From positions 2,232,001-2,296,000 of the forward strand of contig NZ_CP163520.1 of the NCBI RefSeq assembly GCF_041080675.1: a stretch of 64,000 nucleotides of DNA, written 5' to 3'. The notes under the pieces were generated by a model. It searched no databases and was not told the DNA's origin. It was given only the letters and a program-made list of their open reading frames with translations. Positions 52,577-62,876 of the stretch are shown here, one piece after another (the first letter of the stretch is position 1; each line of letters begins with the position of its first letter). The translations under genes were made by a program, and so were the position numbers. Origin of the DNA: Streptomyces sp. cg36. Lineage in GTDB: Bacteria > Actinomycetota > Actinomycetes > Streptomycetales > Streptomycetaceae.

Positions 52577-54118
52577 TCAGCCCATGAACTTCTTGAACGC
52601 GTCCGGCAGTTCGAAGTCCTCGGGGGCCTGCGCGGCGGCGGGCAGGCCCGCGGGGCCCTGCTCGCGGCGCGCGGCGGCGGCCTCCTCCTCGGCCTTGCGC
52701 TTCATCGGGTTGCCGCTCTTGCGCTTGCCCTTGGCCTGCTTCTGCTGCTTCTTCTGCCGGCCCGGGCCGCCACCCATGCCCGGCATGCCCGGCATCCCGG
52801 GCATGCCGCCGCCCTGGGCCATCCGCGACATCATCTTGCGGGCCTCGAAGAACCGCTCGACGAGGTTCTTGACCGCGCTGACCTCGACGCCGGAGCCCTT
52901 GGCGATACGGGCGCGGCGCGAGCCGTTGATGACGGTGGGGTCCTGGCGCTCGGCCGGGGTCATCGACTTGATGATCGCGGCGGTGCGGTCCACGTCGCGC
53001 TCGTCGATGTTGTTGATCTGGTCCTTGATCTGCCCCATGCCGGGGAGCATCCCGAGGAGCTTGGAGATGGAGCCCATCTTGCGGACCTGCTCCATCTGCG
53101 CCAGGAAGTCGTCGAGCGTGAAGTCCTGGCCCTTCTTGGACGCCAGCTTGGAGGCCATCTTCTCGGCCTCTTCTTGGCTGAACGTCTTCTCCGCCTGCTC
53201 GATCAGGGTGAGCAGGTCACCCATGTCGAGGATGCGCGACGCCATGCGGTCCGGGTGGAACGCGTCGAAGTCTTCCAGCTTCTCGCCGTTGGAGGCGAAC
53301 ATGATCTGCTTGCCGGTGACGTGCGCGATGGAGAGCGCGGCACCGCCGCGGGCGTCGCCGTCGAGCTTGGAGAGGACCACGCCGTCGAAGCCGACGCCGT
53401 CGCGGAACGCCTCGGCGGTGTTGACCGCGTCCTGGCCGATCATGGCGTCGACGACGAAGAGGATCTCGTCGGGCTTGACCGCGTCGCGGATGTCCGCGGC
53501 CTGCTGCATCATCTCGTGGTCGATGCCGAGGCGGCCCGCGGTGTCGACGACGACCACGTCGTACTGCTTCGACCGGGCGTACTCGATGGAGTCCTGCGCG
53601 ACCTTGACCGGGTCGCCCACCCCGTTGCCCGGCTCCGGCGCGTACACCGCGACACCGGCGCGCTCGGCGACGACCGAGAGCTGGTTGACGGCGTTGGGGC
53701 GCTGGAGGTCACAGGCGACCAGGAGCGGGGAGTGGCCCTGCTCCCCCAGCCACTTGCCGAGCTTTCCGGCGAGGGTGGTCTTACCGGCGCCCTGGAGACC
53801 CGCCAGCATGATGACGGTCGGGGCGGTCTTGGCGAACCGCAGCCGGCGGGTCTCGCCGCCGAGGATCGCCACCAGCTCCTCGTTGACGATCTTGAGGACC
53901 TGCTGGGCGGGGTTCAGCGCCTTGGAGACGTCGGCACCGAGCGCGCGCTCCTTGACGTTCTTGATGAAGGCGCGCACCACCGGCAGGGCGACGTCCGCCT
54001 CCAGCAGCGCGATACGGATCTCGCGCGCCGTGGCGTCGATGTCCGCCTCGGACAGGCGGCCCTTGCCCCGGAGGTTCTTGAATGTCGCACTGAGGCGGTC
54101 GGAGAGGGTGTCGAACAC
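52577..54118 (-). CDS. ffh: Signal recognition particle protein Ffh
   Basis: 513 residues from GTG 54118. N domain, G domain with GLQGAGKTTLAGKLG, DTAGRLG, TKLDGDARGG, and M domain with Met-rich GGGMPGMPGMPGMGGG and the SGSGV/KGSGVE motif. A C-terminal Lys-rich tail (RQKKQQKQAKGKRKSG) is typical of actinobacteria. Binds signal sequences with 4.5S RNA and docks on FtsY (also in this window). Confidence 0.95.
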   Translation of the reverse strand: MFDTLSDRLSATFKNLRGKGRLSEADIDATAREIRIALLEADVALPVVRAFIKNVKERALGADVSKALNPAQQVLKIVNEELVAILGGETRRLRFAKTAPTVIMLAGLQGAGKTTLAGKLGKWLGEQGHSPLLVACDLQRPNAVNQLSVVAERAGVAVYAPEPGNGVGDPVKVAQDSIEYARSKQYDVVVVDTAGRLGIDHEMMQQAADIRDAVKPDEILFVVDAMIGQDAVNTAEAFRDGVGFDGVVLSKLDGDARGGAALSIAHVTGKQIMFASNGEKLEDFDAFHPDRMASRILDMGDLLTLIEQAEKTFSQEEAEKMASKLASKKGQDFTLDDFLAQMEQVRKMGSISKLLGMLPGMGQIKDQINNIDERDVDRTAAIIKSMTPAERQDPTVINGSRRARIAKGSGVEVSAVKNLVERFFEARKMMSRMAQGGGMPGMPGMPGMGGGPGRQKKQQKQAKGKRKSGNPMKRKAEEEAAAARREQGPAGLPAAAQAPEDFELPDAFKKFMG

Positions 54119-54211
54119 GGTGGTCGCGGATCCTCGGCTCGTAGGGCGGTCGGGTGAACGCCCCCCAGACTATCCCGGCGAGGCAATTCCCCACCCCGCC
54201 CCCGGCACGAA

Positions 54212-56658
54212 TCAGGCGGAAGCGGGGGCCAGGGCCCGCTCCACACCCCGCGCGACCTCGGCCGCCGCCTTCGGGGCGAGCGGCACTCCGGACGCGTCCG
54301 TCACATAGAACGCGTCCACCGCGTTGGCCCCGAGCGTGCTGACGTGGGCGCTGCGCACCCGTACCCGGGCGCTCTCCAGGGCGTGGCCGATGCGGTGCAG
54401 CAGGCCCGGGGCGTCCTGGGCGCGGACCTCGATGACGGTGGCCAGCCGGGAGGCGGCCGGGGCGACCGTGACGCGCGGCGGCGGGGCGGCGGGACCCCGG
54501 CGGCGGGCCGCCTCGCGCTCGGCGAGCCGGGCGCGGATGTCGAGGCTGCCGTCGAGGGCGCGCACCAGGTCGGCGCGCAGCCGGGCCGCCTGCGGCAGCG
54601 AGCCGTACTCGGCGGCCACCCGCCAGTCGAGCACCAGGACGTCCGCGCCGACCCGGTCGGGCAGCTCCACGGCCCGCAGCTCGGCGGTGCGCACGGCCAG
54701 GCGGTGCACGGCCAGGACACCGGCGACGGCCGGGAGCACCCCGGGCTGGTCGGGGACGGCGATCAGGAGCTCGACGCCGAGCGGTTCGCACCCCGCGCCG
54801 CCGGGCGGGGCGTCGCTCTGGGCGCGCAGGGCGAGGACGGGTCCGGCGGTGCGGTGGGCCTCCATGGCGAGGCGTTCCTGTTCGGCGGTGGCGGCCGGGG
54901 GTTCGCGGTCGGCGGGCGCGCCCGCGAGGACCGCGTCCGCCCGCTGGACCAGGCCGGCCACCAGGGAGCCGCGCCAGGACGACCAGGCGGCGGGTCCGGT
55001 GGCCAGGGCGTCCGCCTCGGTGAGGGCGTGCAGCAGCTCCAGGGTGGCGGGCGCCCCGACGGCGTCGGCGACGGCCCGGACGGTGGCGGGGTCGTCGAGG
55101 TCGCGCCGGGTGGCCGTCTCCACCAGCAGCAGGTGGTGGCGGACGAGGGTGGCGAGGACGGCGGCGTCGTCCTTGTCGAAGCCGATGCGGGTGGCCGCGT
55201 CGCGTGCGACGGCCTCGCCCGCCACGCTGTGGTCGCCGGGCAGGCCCTTGCCGATGTCGTGCAGCAGGGCGGCGACGAGCAGCAGGTCGGGGCGGCCCAC
55301 CCGGCGGGTCAGGGCGGAGGCGCGGACGGCGGTCTCCACCAGGTGGCGGTCGACGGTCCAGGTGTGGACGGCGTTGCGCTGGGGGCGGCAGCGCACCCGC
55401 TCCCAGTCGGGCAGCAGCCGGGTGATGAGCCCCTCGGCCTCCAGGGCCTCCCAGACGGGCACGGTGGACTCGCCCGCCCCCAGCAGCGTCACCAGTTCGT
55501 CGCGGGCCTCGGCGGGCCACGGCACGGGCAGCGCCTTGGCGGTCGCGGCCAGTCTGCGCACCGCGTGCGGGGAGAGCGGCAGTCCGCTGCGGGCGCGGCG
55601 GCGGCGGCCCGCAGCGGCAGCACCGGGTCCCGTTCGGGCCGGGCGGCGAGCGCGAGCACCACTTCGCCGTCCTGCTCGACGACGCCCTCGGCGAGCGGGG
55701 TGCGGACGGGCTGGGCGGTCCGGCCGCCGAGCAGTCCGCGCAGCCGGGGCCGGGCCGAGCGGGCCCGCAGGACGCGGCCGACCTCGCGCCAGGTGACGTC
55801 GGCGGCGTACGCGATGGTCCGCGCGGCCTCGTACACCTGGCGCAGCAGGGCGTCGGCGTCCGGCAGGGCGAGGGCCGCGGCGACGGCGTCCTGTTCCTGG
55901 AGGGCGAGGCGGTCGGTGGCGCGGCCGGTGGCCAGGTGCAGGGCGTCCCGGACGTCCAGGAGGTGGCGGCGGGCCTCGCCGAGGCCCTCGCGGGGGGCGT
56001 CGGCGAGCCAGGAGGCGGCGACCGCGCGCAGAGCGGTGGCGTCCCGCAGTCCACCGCGCGCCTCCTTCAGGTCGGGCTCCAGGAGGTAGCGCAACTCGCC
56101 CTGCCGCTCGGCGCGTTCGCGGCACAGCTCGCCGAGTTCGGGCAGGCGGGCGGGGGCCCGGTCGCGCCAGTCGGCGAGGACTGCGGTGCGCAGCCCGGCG
56201 GTCAGCGTCTGCTCGCCGGCGAGGTGGCGGGCGTCCAGGAGGCCGAGGTGCGCCTTGAGGTCGGTGCCCGCGGTCCGGCGGGCCTCGGCGGGGGTGCGGA
56301 CGGAGTGGTCGAGGGCGAGGCCCAGGTCCCACACCGGGTACCAGAGGCGGTCGGCGAGGGCGGCGACGGCGCTCGTGCCCGCGCTGCCGTCGTGCAGCAG
56401 CACCAGGTCGAGGTCGCTGCGCGGGGAGAGTTCGCCGCGGCCGTAGCCGCCGACGGCGACCAGGGCGGCGCCGCGCACCCCGGCGGTGCGGGCGGCCCCG
56501 GTGAACAGAGCGGCCAGCCACTCGTCGGTGAGGGCCGCCAGGGCGGCGCGGCGCGGCGGCCCGGACCGCGCCCCCTGGTGCAGGAGGCGCAGCCGGGCCG
56601 CCGCGTAGCCGCCGGGGCCCGGGTCCTCCGTCCGCGTACCGACGTCCGTGCTCGTCAC
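54212..56658 (-). CDS. glnD: PII uridylyl/adenylyl-transferase GlnD, frameshifted in this sequence
   Basis: Reads in two frames. N part from GTG 56658: nucleotidyltransferase motif GGYGRGELSPRSDLDLVLL. Near 55591-55608 the frame shifts by one base after LRAAAA; the rest continues as RSGLPLSPHAVRRLA, HD domain LLVAALLHDIGKGLPGDHS and two ACT domains (VPDQPGVLPAV, AQDAPGLLHRIGHAL) to 54212. One base is missing in a GCC/GCG run, which suggests consensus error. Intact length would be about 815 residues. In Streptomyces GlnD adenylylates GlnK at Tyr51. Follows glnK by 73 nt. Confidence 0.88.
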
Positions 56659-56731
56659 CCGGCAGCTCCTGTCCGTACCAGTGGTCCGTGCCCGGTCGGG
56701 CGGACCGGGAAGGGGGTCGTGCGGGGGCGGG

Positions 56732-58410
<1,679 letters not shown>

Positions 58411-58529
58411 CGGCGTCTCCTCGTCGTCGGTACGGCGGCCCGTGCGGGGGCGAACGAGTGGCTGCGAAGGGGTGGGCCGTTATGCGCCATGAGGTTGACG
58501 CAGCGCGGTTTCCGCCGATGCCGCTCGAT

Positions 58530-58545
58530 GTTTCGCCGTCGTGAC
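58530..58545 (-). promoter_or_regulatory. GlnR binding site upstream of amtB
   Basis: On the gene strand GTCAC - 6 nt - GAAAC, exactly the GlnR half-site pair (GTnAC-n6-GaAAC). A weaker second pair GTAAC - 6 nt - GACCC lies at 58565-58550, so a double box is likely. It is 120-155 nt before the amtB start. The remainder of 58411-58735, between nsdA and amtB, shows no gene; GCCGCCGCGGCGGC at 58711-58724 is a perfect 14-bp palindrome. Confidence 0.8.
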
Positions 58546-58735
58546 GAGTGGGTCGGACGTGTTACGCCGGGATGAACTGCCGGATCAGTGCCGGGGGCGG
58601 CTGCTACCGCGCCCCCAACGGGTGACCGGCCGCGACGCCCCCCGGTTGACCTGGCGTGGGGGAGCCGAGTCTGGGTTCACGGGGTGGGCGTCACGGCCGG
58701 CGTCCTGTGTGCCGCCGCGGCGGCGCCCTCGGGGG

Positions 58736-60211
58736 TCAGACGGCCTCGGCGGTCTCGGGCAGTTCCCGGCCGAGGAGATCGGTGAACTGGATGACTTCGG
58801 CGACGTCCCCGAAGTCCCGCACGGCGGTGTCCAGGGTCTTGCGCAGCCGGGTGTTCACCCGCTCCGAGCGGACCTGCTTGGCGACCTTCAGCGCCTCCCC
58901 CGCCAGCAGCGTGGACTGTTCTGGCTCGCGCTTGAGGAGGTGGACGGTGGCCATGCCGATGAGGTTCAGCGCGTACGACCGCTGGTGGATGTCGTCCTTG
59001 CCGAAGAGCTCCACGGCCCGCTCCATGACCGGCTCGGCCAGGGAGGCGTAGGTGGGGCTGCGTCCGGCGACATAGGCGAGGTCGCGGAAGGAGTGCGCGT
59101 TCTCCCCGTTGAGCTCGGCCTCGGAGAAGAAGCGGATCCAGTCGGGCTCCGGCTCGCCGTCCAGGCCCGCGTCGCCGAAGGTGTCCTCCGACATCCGCAC
59201 GGCCCGCTTGCACTTGCTGGGCTGGCCCATGTTGGCGTACGCCCGCGCCTCCATCGCATACAGCATCGCCTGGGTGCGGGGGGTGGCGCAGTCGCGGCTG
59301 CCGTACTGCGCGAGGTGGATGAGTTCCAGGGCGTCCTCGGGGCGGCCGAGGTGGATCATCTGGCGGCTCATCGAGGACAGGATGTACGAGCCGAGCGGTT
59401 TGTCGCCGCACTCCTTGGCGGCGTGCAGGGCGAGCACGAAGTACTTCTGCGCGGTGGGCTGGAGGCCCACGTCGTAGCTCATCCAGCCGGCGAGTTCCGC
59501 GAGTTCGGCGGCGACCCGGAAGAGGCGGCGGGCGGTGGCCTCGGGCTGCGGCTCCTGGAGGAGGTCGGTGACCTCGTGGAGCTGGCCGACCACGGCCTTG
59601 CGGCGCAGTCCGCCGCCGCACTGGGCGTCCCACTGCCGGAACATCTCGGTGGTGGTCTCCAGCAGGTCGAGCTCGGGTTTGGAGAGCCGGGAGGGGCGCC
59701 GGGCGTTGGCGGCGGTCTCGGCGTTGATCCGTTCACTGGGCGGGGCGGGCACCAGCCAGCGCTGCATGGGCTCGATCAGGGCGGGCCCCGCCGACAGCAT
59801 CAGGGAGGTGCCCAGGAAGCCGCGCCGGGCCAGCATCAGGTCGCTGCGCGAGTACTCGCTGAGCAGGCTGACGGTCTGGGGTCCGGCCCAGGGCAGGTCG
59901 ACCCCGGAGACGGACGGGGACTGGTGTGCGGTGCGCAGCCCGAGGTCCTCCACGGCCACGACGCTGCCGAACCGCTCGGAGAACAGCTCGGAGAGGATGC
60001 GCGGGATCGGCTCGCGCGGCATCTCGCCGTCGAGCCAGCGGCGCACCCGGGAGGTGTCCGTGCTGATGTGGTGCGCGCCGAGCTGGCGCGCCCGCCGGTT
60101 GACCTGGCGCGCGAGCTCTCCCTTCGACCAGCCGCTCCGTACGAACCACGAACTCAGCTGTTCGTTGGGGCGCTTGCCGGCGCTCGATCCGCTAGCCCCA
60201 CTGCCGCCCAC
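58736..60211 (-). CDS. nsdA: NsdA, TPR-type negative regulator of sporulation and antibiotic production
   Basis: 491 residues from GTG 60211; a longer frame reaches 60310. N terminus has a helix-turn-helix-like part (RSGWSKGELARQVNRRARQLG, STDTSRVRRWLDGEMPREPIPRIL), then LARRGFLGTSLMLSAGPALIEPM resembling a helical segment, and about six TPR-like repeats in 200-480. This matches Streptomyces NsdA, whose loss increases sporulation and actinorhodin in S. coelicolor. Genomic position between amtB and the primpol-like gene is also conserved as I recall. Confidence 0.88.
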   Translation of the reverse strand: MGGSGASGSSAGKRPNEQLSSWFVRSGWSKGELARQVNRRARQLGAHHISTDTSRVRRWLDGEMPREPIPRILSELFSERFGSVVAVEDLGLRTAHQSPSVSGVDLPWAGPQTVSLLSEYSRSDLMLARRGFLGTSLMLSAGPALIEPMQRWLVPAPPSERINAETAANARRPSRLSKPELDLLETTTEMFRQWDAQCGGGLRRKAVVGQLHEVTDLLQEPQPEATARRLFRVAAELAELAGWMSYDVGLQPTAQKYFVLALHAAKECGDKPLGSYILSSMSRQMIHLGRPEDALELIHLAQYGSRDCATPRTQAMLYAMEARAYANMGQPSKCKRAVRMSEDTFGDAGLDGEPEPDWIRFFSEAELNGENAHSFRDLAYVAGRSPTYASLAEPVMERAVELFGKDDIHQRSYALNLIGMATVHLLKREPEQSTLLAGEALKVAKQVRSERVNTRLRKTLDTAVRDFGDVAEVIQFTDLLGRELPETAEAV

Positions 60212-60634
60212 TGGAACGCCCCCATTCTGTCCAAGCCTTGTGCGTTGTCCACGCGAACCCCTATCAGAATGCCGCGAGTCGGGGCCTCCTGTCCCCAGGA
60301 CCTGGCCCACCGGACGGGAAAGCGTCTTGCCTTTGGCATACCCACGAGTGCGTGGATCCCCAGGGTCCGTGTACCGAAAGTAATCCTACGATCACCCCTC
60401 TCGCGAGGGCGATTCCAGAAACGCCACCATTCGCCACCCCTTCGAATGAACTCCCTTGGCGCTGCTCGCGATTCACTTGACACAGGTCGATCAGGAGTTG
60501 ATGGAACGGTGCACGCCGGGGCGCGCGGACCGGTGCGCACCACCCCCGTGTCCACCCCGACCGCCGGGTGGGCGGGGCGCGAAGAGGGAACTCCCGGTCG
60601 TAACCACCGTCGAGTCAGATCCGTTGGAGGGGGC
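60212..60634. other. Divergent control region between nsdA and the primpol-like gene
   Basis: No convincing ORF on either strand. On the reverse strand TAGGAT (60388-60383) could be an nsdA -10. On the forward strand TTGACA (60477-60482) is a good -35 but the matching -10 (GATGGA) is poor. Several short GC palindromes occur. Nothing else recognisable. Confidence 0.45.
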
Positions 60635-61297
60635 ATGGGCTTCACGATCGGCAGCAGCCGGGGTACGCGGGACACCCGGCCCGGCTCGCGGCGCCGCGGC
60701 CGCGCCACGGGCGGCCGGGCGACGGAGGTCACCGCGGTGGCCGAGTACACCGGCCTGTGGGGCTGGGACGTGGCCCCGGGCGCCCGGGAGCTGTCGGGCC
60801 AGTGCTCCTGCGGCGACGCGGCCTGCCCGCGGCCGGGGGCGCATCCGCTGGAGTTCGCCCCGGAGGTGCCCGCCGGGGCGACGCTGGACGAGGTCGGCAA
60901 GACGTGGTCGGAGTACCCGGGGGCGGCGGTGCTGCTGCCCGTCGGGCGCACCTTCGACGTACTGGACGTGGCGGCCCCCGCCGGGCGCCGGGCGCTGGTC
61001 CGGCTGGAGCGGATGGGGCTGCCGCTCGGCCCGGTCTCCAGCACCCCGGCGGGGCGTACGCACTTCTTCGTCGCGCCGGGCGCCGCGGCCGAACTGCCCC
61101 GGCTGCTCTACCGGATGGGCTGGGACGACGCGGACCTGGACCTGGTGTGCCCGGGGCCCGGCGGCCATGTGCCCGCTCCCCCGTCGGCGGACGTGCACTG
61201 GCTGCGCCCGCCGTCCCTGGACACCGCGATCCGCCCGCCGGAGGCCCGGCTGCTGCTGGGCACGCTGGCGTACATCTGCCACCGCGCGCCTTCGTGA
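60635..61297 (+). CDS. Bifunctional primase/polymerase N-domain-like protein
   Basis: 220 residues from ATG 60635 (GGAGG about 5 nt upstream). Reads YTGLWGWDVAPGARELSGQCSCGDAACPRPGAHP, in outline a Cys cluster C-x-C-x(4)-C, then PGAAVLLPVGRTFDVLDVAAPAG, THFFVAPGAA and HVPAPPSADVHWLRPPS. The C-S-C-G..A-C-P-R-P-G..HP start and VLLPxGRTFDVLD are the N-terminal half of actinobacterial prim-pol domains. Catalytic Asp pair of true prim-pols is not clear, so activity is doubtful. Confidence 0.78.
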   Translation: MGFTIGSSRGTRDTRPGSRRRGRATGGRATEVTAVAEYTGLWGWDVAPGARELSGQCSCGDAACPRPGAHPLEFAPEVPAGATLDEVGKTWSEYPGAAVLLPVGRTFDVLDVAAPAGRRALVRLERMGLPLGPVSSTPAGRTHFFVAPGAAAELPRLLYRMGWDDADLDLVCPGPGGHVPAPPSADVHWLRPPSLDTAIRPPEARLLLGTLAYICHRAPS

Positions 61298-61358
61298 GGC
61301 GGCCCGCGCCGGGTGGCGCGCCCCGCCCGGGCGGCGCCCCTCCGGCGCCGTGACGCGG

Positions 61359-61397
61359 AAGTGCCCGCCTCCCACTGCACCGGGGAGGCGGGCACTT
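61359..61397. terminator. 15-bp stem-loop shared by two convergent genes
   Basis: AAGTGCCCGCCTCCC (61359-61373), 9-nt loop, GGGAGGCGGGCACTT (61383-61397), followed by TCCTTGCC. Perfect pairing; it lies between the primpol-like gene and ftsY, whose transcripts converge, so it can stop both. Confidence 0.8.
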
Positions 61398-61472
61398 TCC
61401 TTGCCGTACGGGGCCGCCGTACACGGCCGCACGGGCGCCCGGCGTGCGCACGCGGCGCCGGGCGGCGGCGGG

Positions 61473-62687
61473 TCAGTCGCCGATGAGCGCGTCCACGAAG
61501 GCGCCGGGCTCGAACGGCGCCAAGTCGTCCGCGCCCTCGCCGAGCCCGATGAGCTTGACGGGAACGCCCAGCTCGCGCTGGACGGCGATGACGATGCCGC
61601 CCTTGGCGGTGCCGTCGAGCTTGGTCAGCACGATGCCGGTGATGTCGACGACCTCGGCGAAGACCCGGGCCTGGACCAGCCCGTTCTGCCCGGTGGTCGC
61701 GTCCAGGACGAGCAGGACCTCGTCGAGCGGGCCGTGCTTCTCCACGACGCGCTTGACCTTGCCGAGCTCGTCCATGAGCCCGGTCTTGGTGTGCAGGCGG
61801 CCCGCGGTGTCGATGAGGACGACGTCCGCGCCCTCGGCGATGCCTTCCTTGACCGCGTCGAAGGCGATCGACGCCGGGTCGCCGCCCTCGGGGCCGCGCA
61901 CGGTGCGGGCGCCGACGCGCTCGCCCCAGGTCTGCAGCTGGTCGGCGGCGGCGGCGCGGAAGGTGTCGGCGGCGCCGAGCACGACCGACTTGCCGTCGGC
62001 GACGAGCACGCGCGCGAGCTTGCCGGTGGTGGTGGTCTTGCCGGTGCCGTTCACACCGACGACCATCACGACGCCGGGGGTCTGCTCGCCGCCCTCGGTG
62101 TTGACCGTGCGGTCGAATTCGGGGCCGAGGATCGCGACGAGCTCCTCGCGCAGCAGGGCGCGCAGCTCGGCGGGGGTGCGGGTGCCGAGCACCCGGACGC
62201 GCTCGCGCAGCCGCTCGACCAGCTCCTGGGTGGGGGCGACGCCGACGTCCGCGGTGAGCAGGGTGTCCTCGATCTCCTCCCAGGTGTCCTCGTCGAGGTT
62301 GTCGCGGGAGAGCAGGGTGAGCAGGCCCTTGCCCAGTGAGTTCTGCGAGCGGGCGAGCCGGGCGCGCAGCCGTACGAGGCGGCCCGCGGTGGGCTCGGGC
62401 GTCTCGATCTCCGGCGCGGGCGGAGCCTCGGGAAGCGCCTCCTCGATGACGACCGGGCCGGCCGGGGCCTCGGGGAGGGCGACCTCCTCGATCGTGCGGC
62501 GTTGCTCCTCGGCCGTCTCCGCGGCGTCTTCGCCGATCTGAGGCTCGGCGGGCGGGGCAGTGATGGTCGGCGTGGACGACGGGGTGGGGGGCGGCAGCTG
62601 CTTCTTCTTGCGGCTGCTGACCACGAGCCCGCTGATCGCGCCGACCGCGACCAGGGCGATGACTACAGCAAGGATCACGAATTCCAT
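61473..62687 (-). CDS. ftsY: Signal recognition particle receptor FtsY
   Basis: 404 residues from ATG 62687, giving a natural membrane helix EFVILAVVIALVAVGAISGLV at the N terminus. An acidic Pro-rich linker follows, then NG domain: GVNGTGKTTTTGKLARVL, LGAADTFRAAAADQL, VLIDTAGRLHTK, VLTKLDGTAKGG. Docks Ffh-ribosome complexes at the membrane. In E. coli the A domain is long and acidic; here it is replaced by the helix and about 75 linker residues. Confidence 0.95.
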   Translation of the reverse strand: MEFVILAVVIALVAVGAISGLVVSSRKKKQLPPPTPSSTPTITAPPAEPQIGEDAAETAEEQRRTIEEVALPEAPAGPVVIEEALPEAPPAPEIETPEPTAGRLVRLRARLARSQNSLGKGLLTLLSRDNLDEDTWEEIEDTLLTADVGVAPTQELVERLRERVRVLGTRTPAELRALLREELVAILGPEFDRTVNTEGGEQTPGVVMVVGVNGTGKTTTTGKLARVLVADGKSVVLGAADTFRAAAADQLQTWGERVGARTVRGPEGGDPASIAFDAVKEGIAEGADVVLIDTAGRLHTKTGLMDELGKVKRVVEKHGPLDEVLLVLDATTGQNGLVQARVFAEVVDITGIVLTKLDGTAKGGIVIAVQRELGVPVKLIGLGEGADDLAPFEPGAFVDALIGD

Positions 62688-62876
62688 AACCACCCCAGTA
62701 TCAGTCATGGGCCGTCGGCGGGCCCCGGTCGTGTCTTCCCATGAAGATCAAAGGGAATTATGGGGCAATCGTCGTATTAAGTTACGATGGAGGGGGAGGC
62801 GTCAACGCGCGTAGAGTCCCCGAAGATGACCCCCACCGACTCCCGCCAGAGTCGAGCGAGAGGCAACAAGCACCTC

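Noticed and set aside
60238..60480. 80-codon forward ORF in the nsdA upstream region
   Set aside because: No ribosome site, no coding-like composition, overlaps the probable nsdA promoter and start.
62702..62876. Riboswitch before the cytosine permease
   Set aside because: I could not find conserved purine, PreQ1 or guanidine-type elements; the leader is too short.
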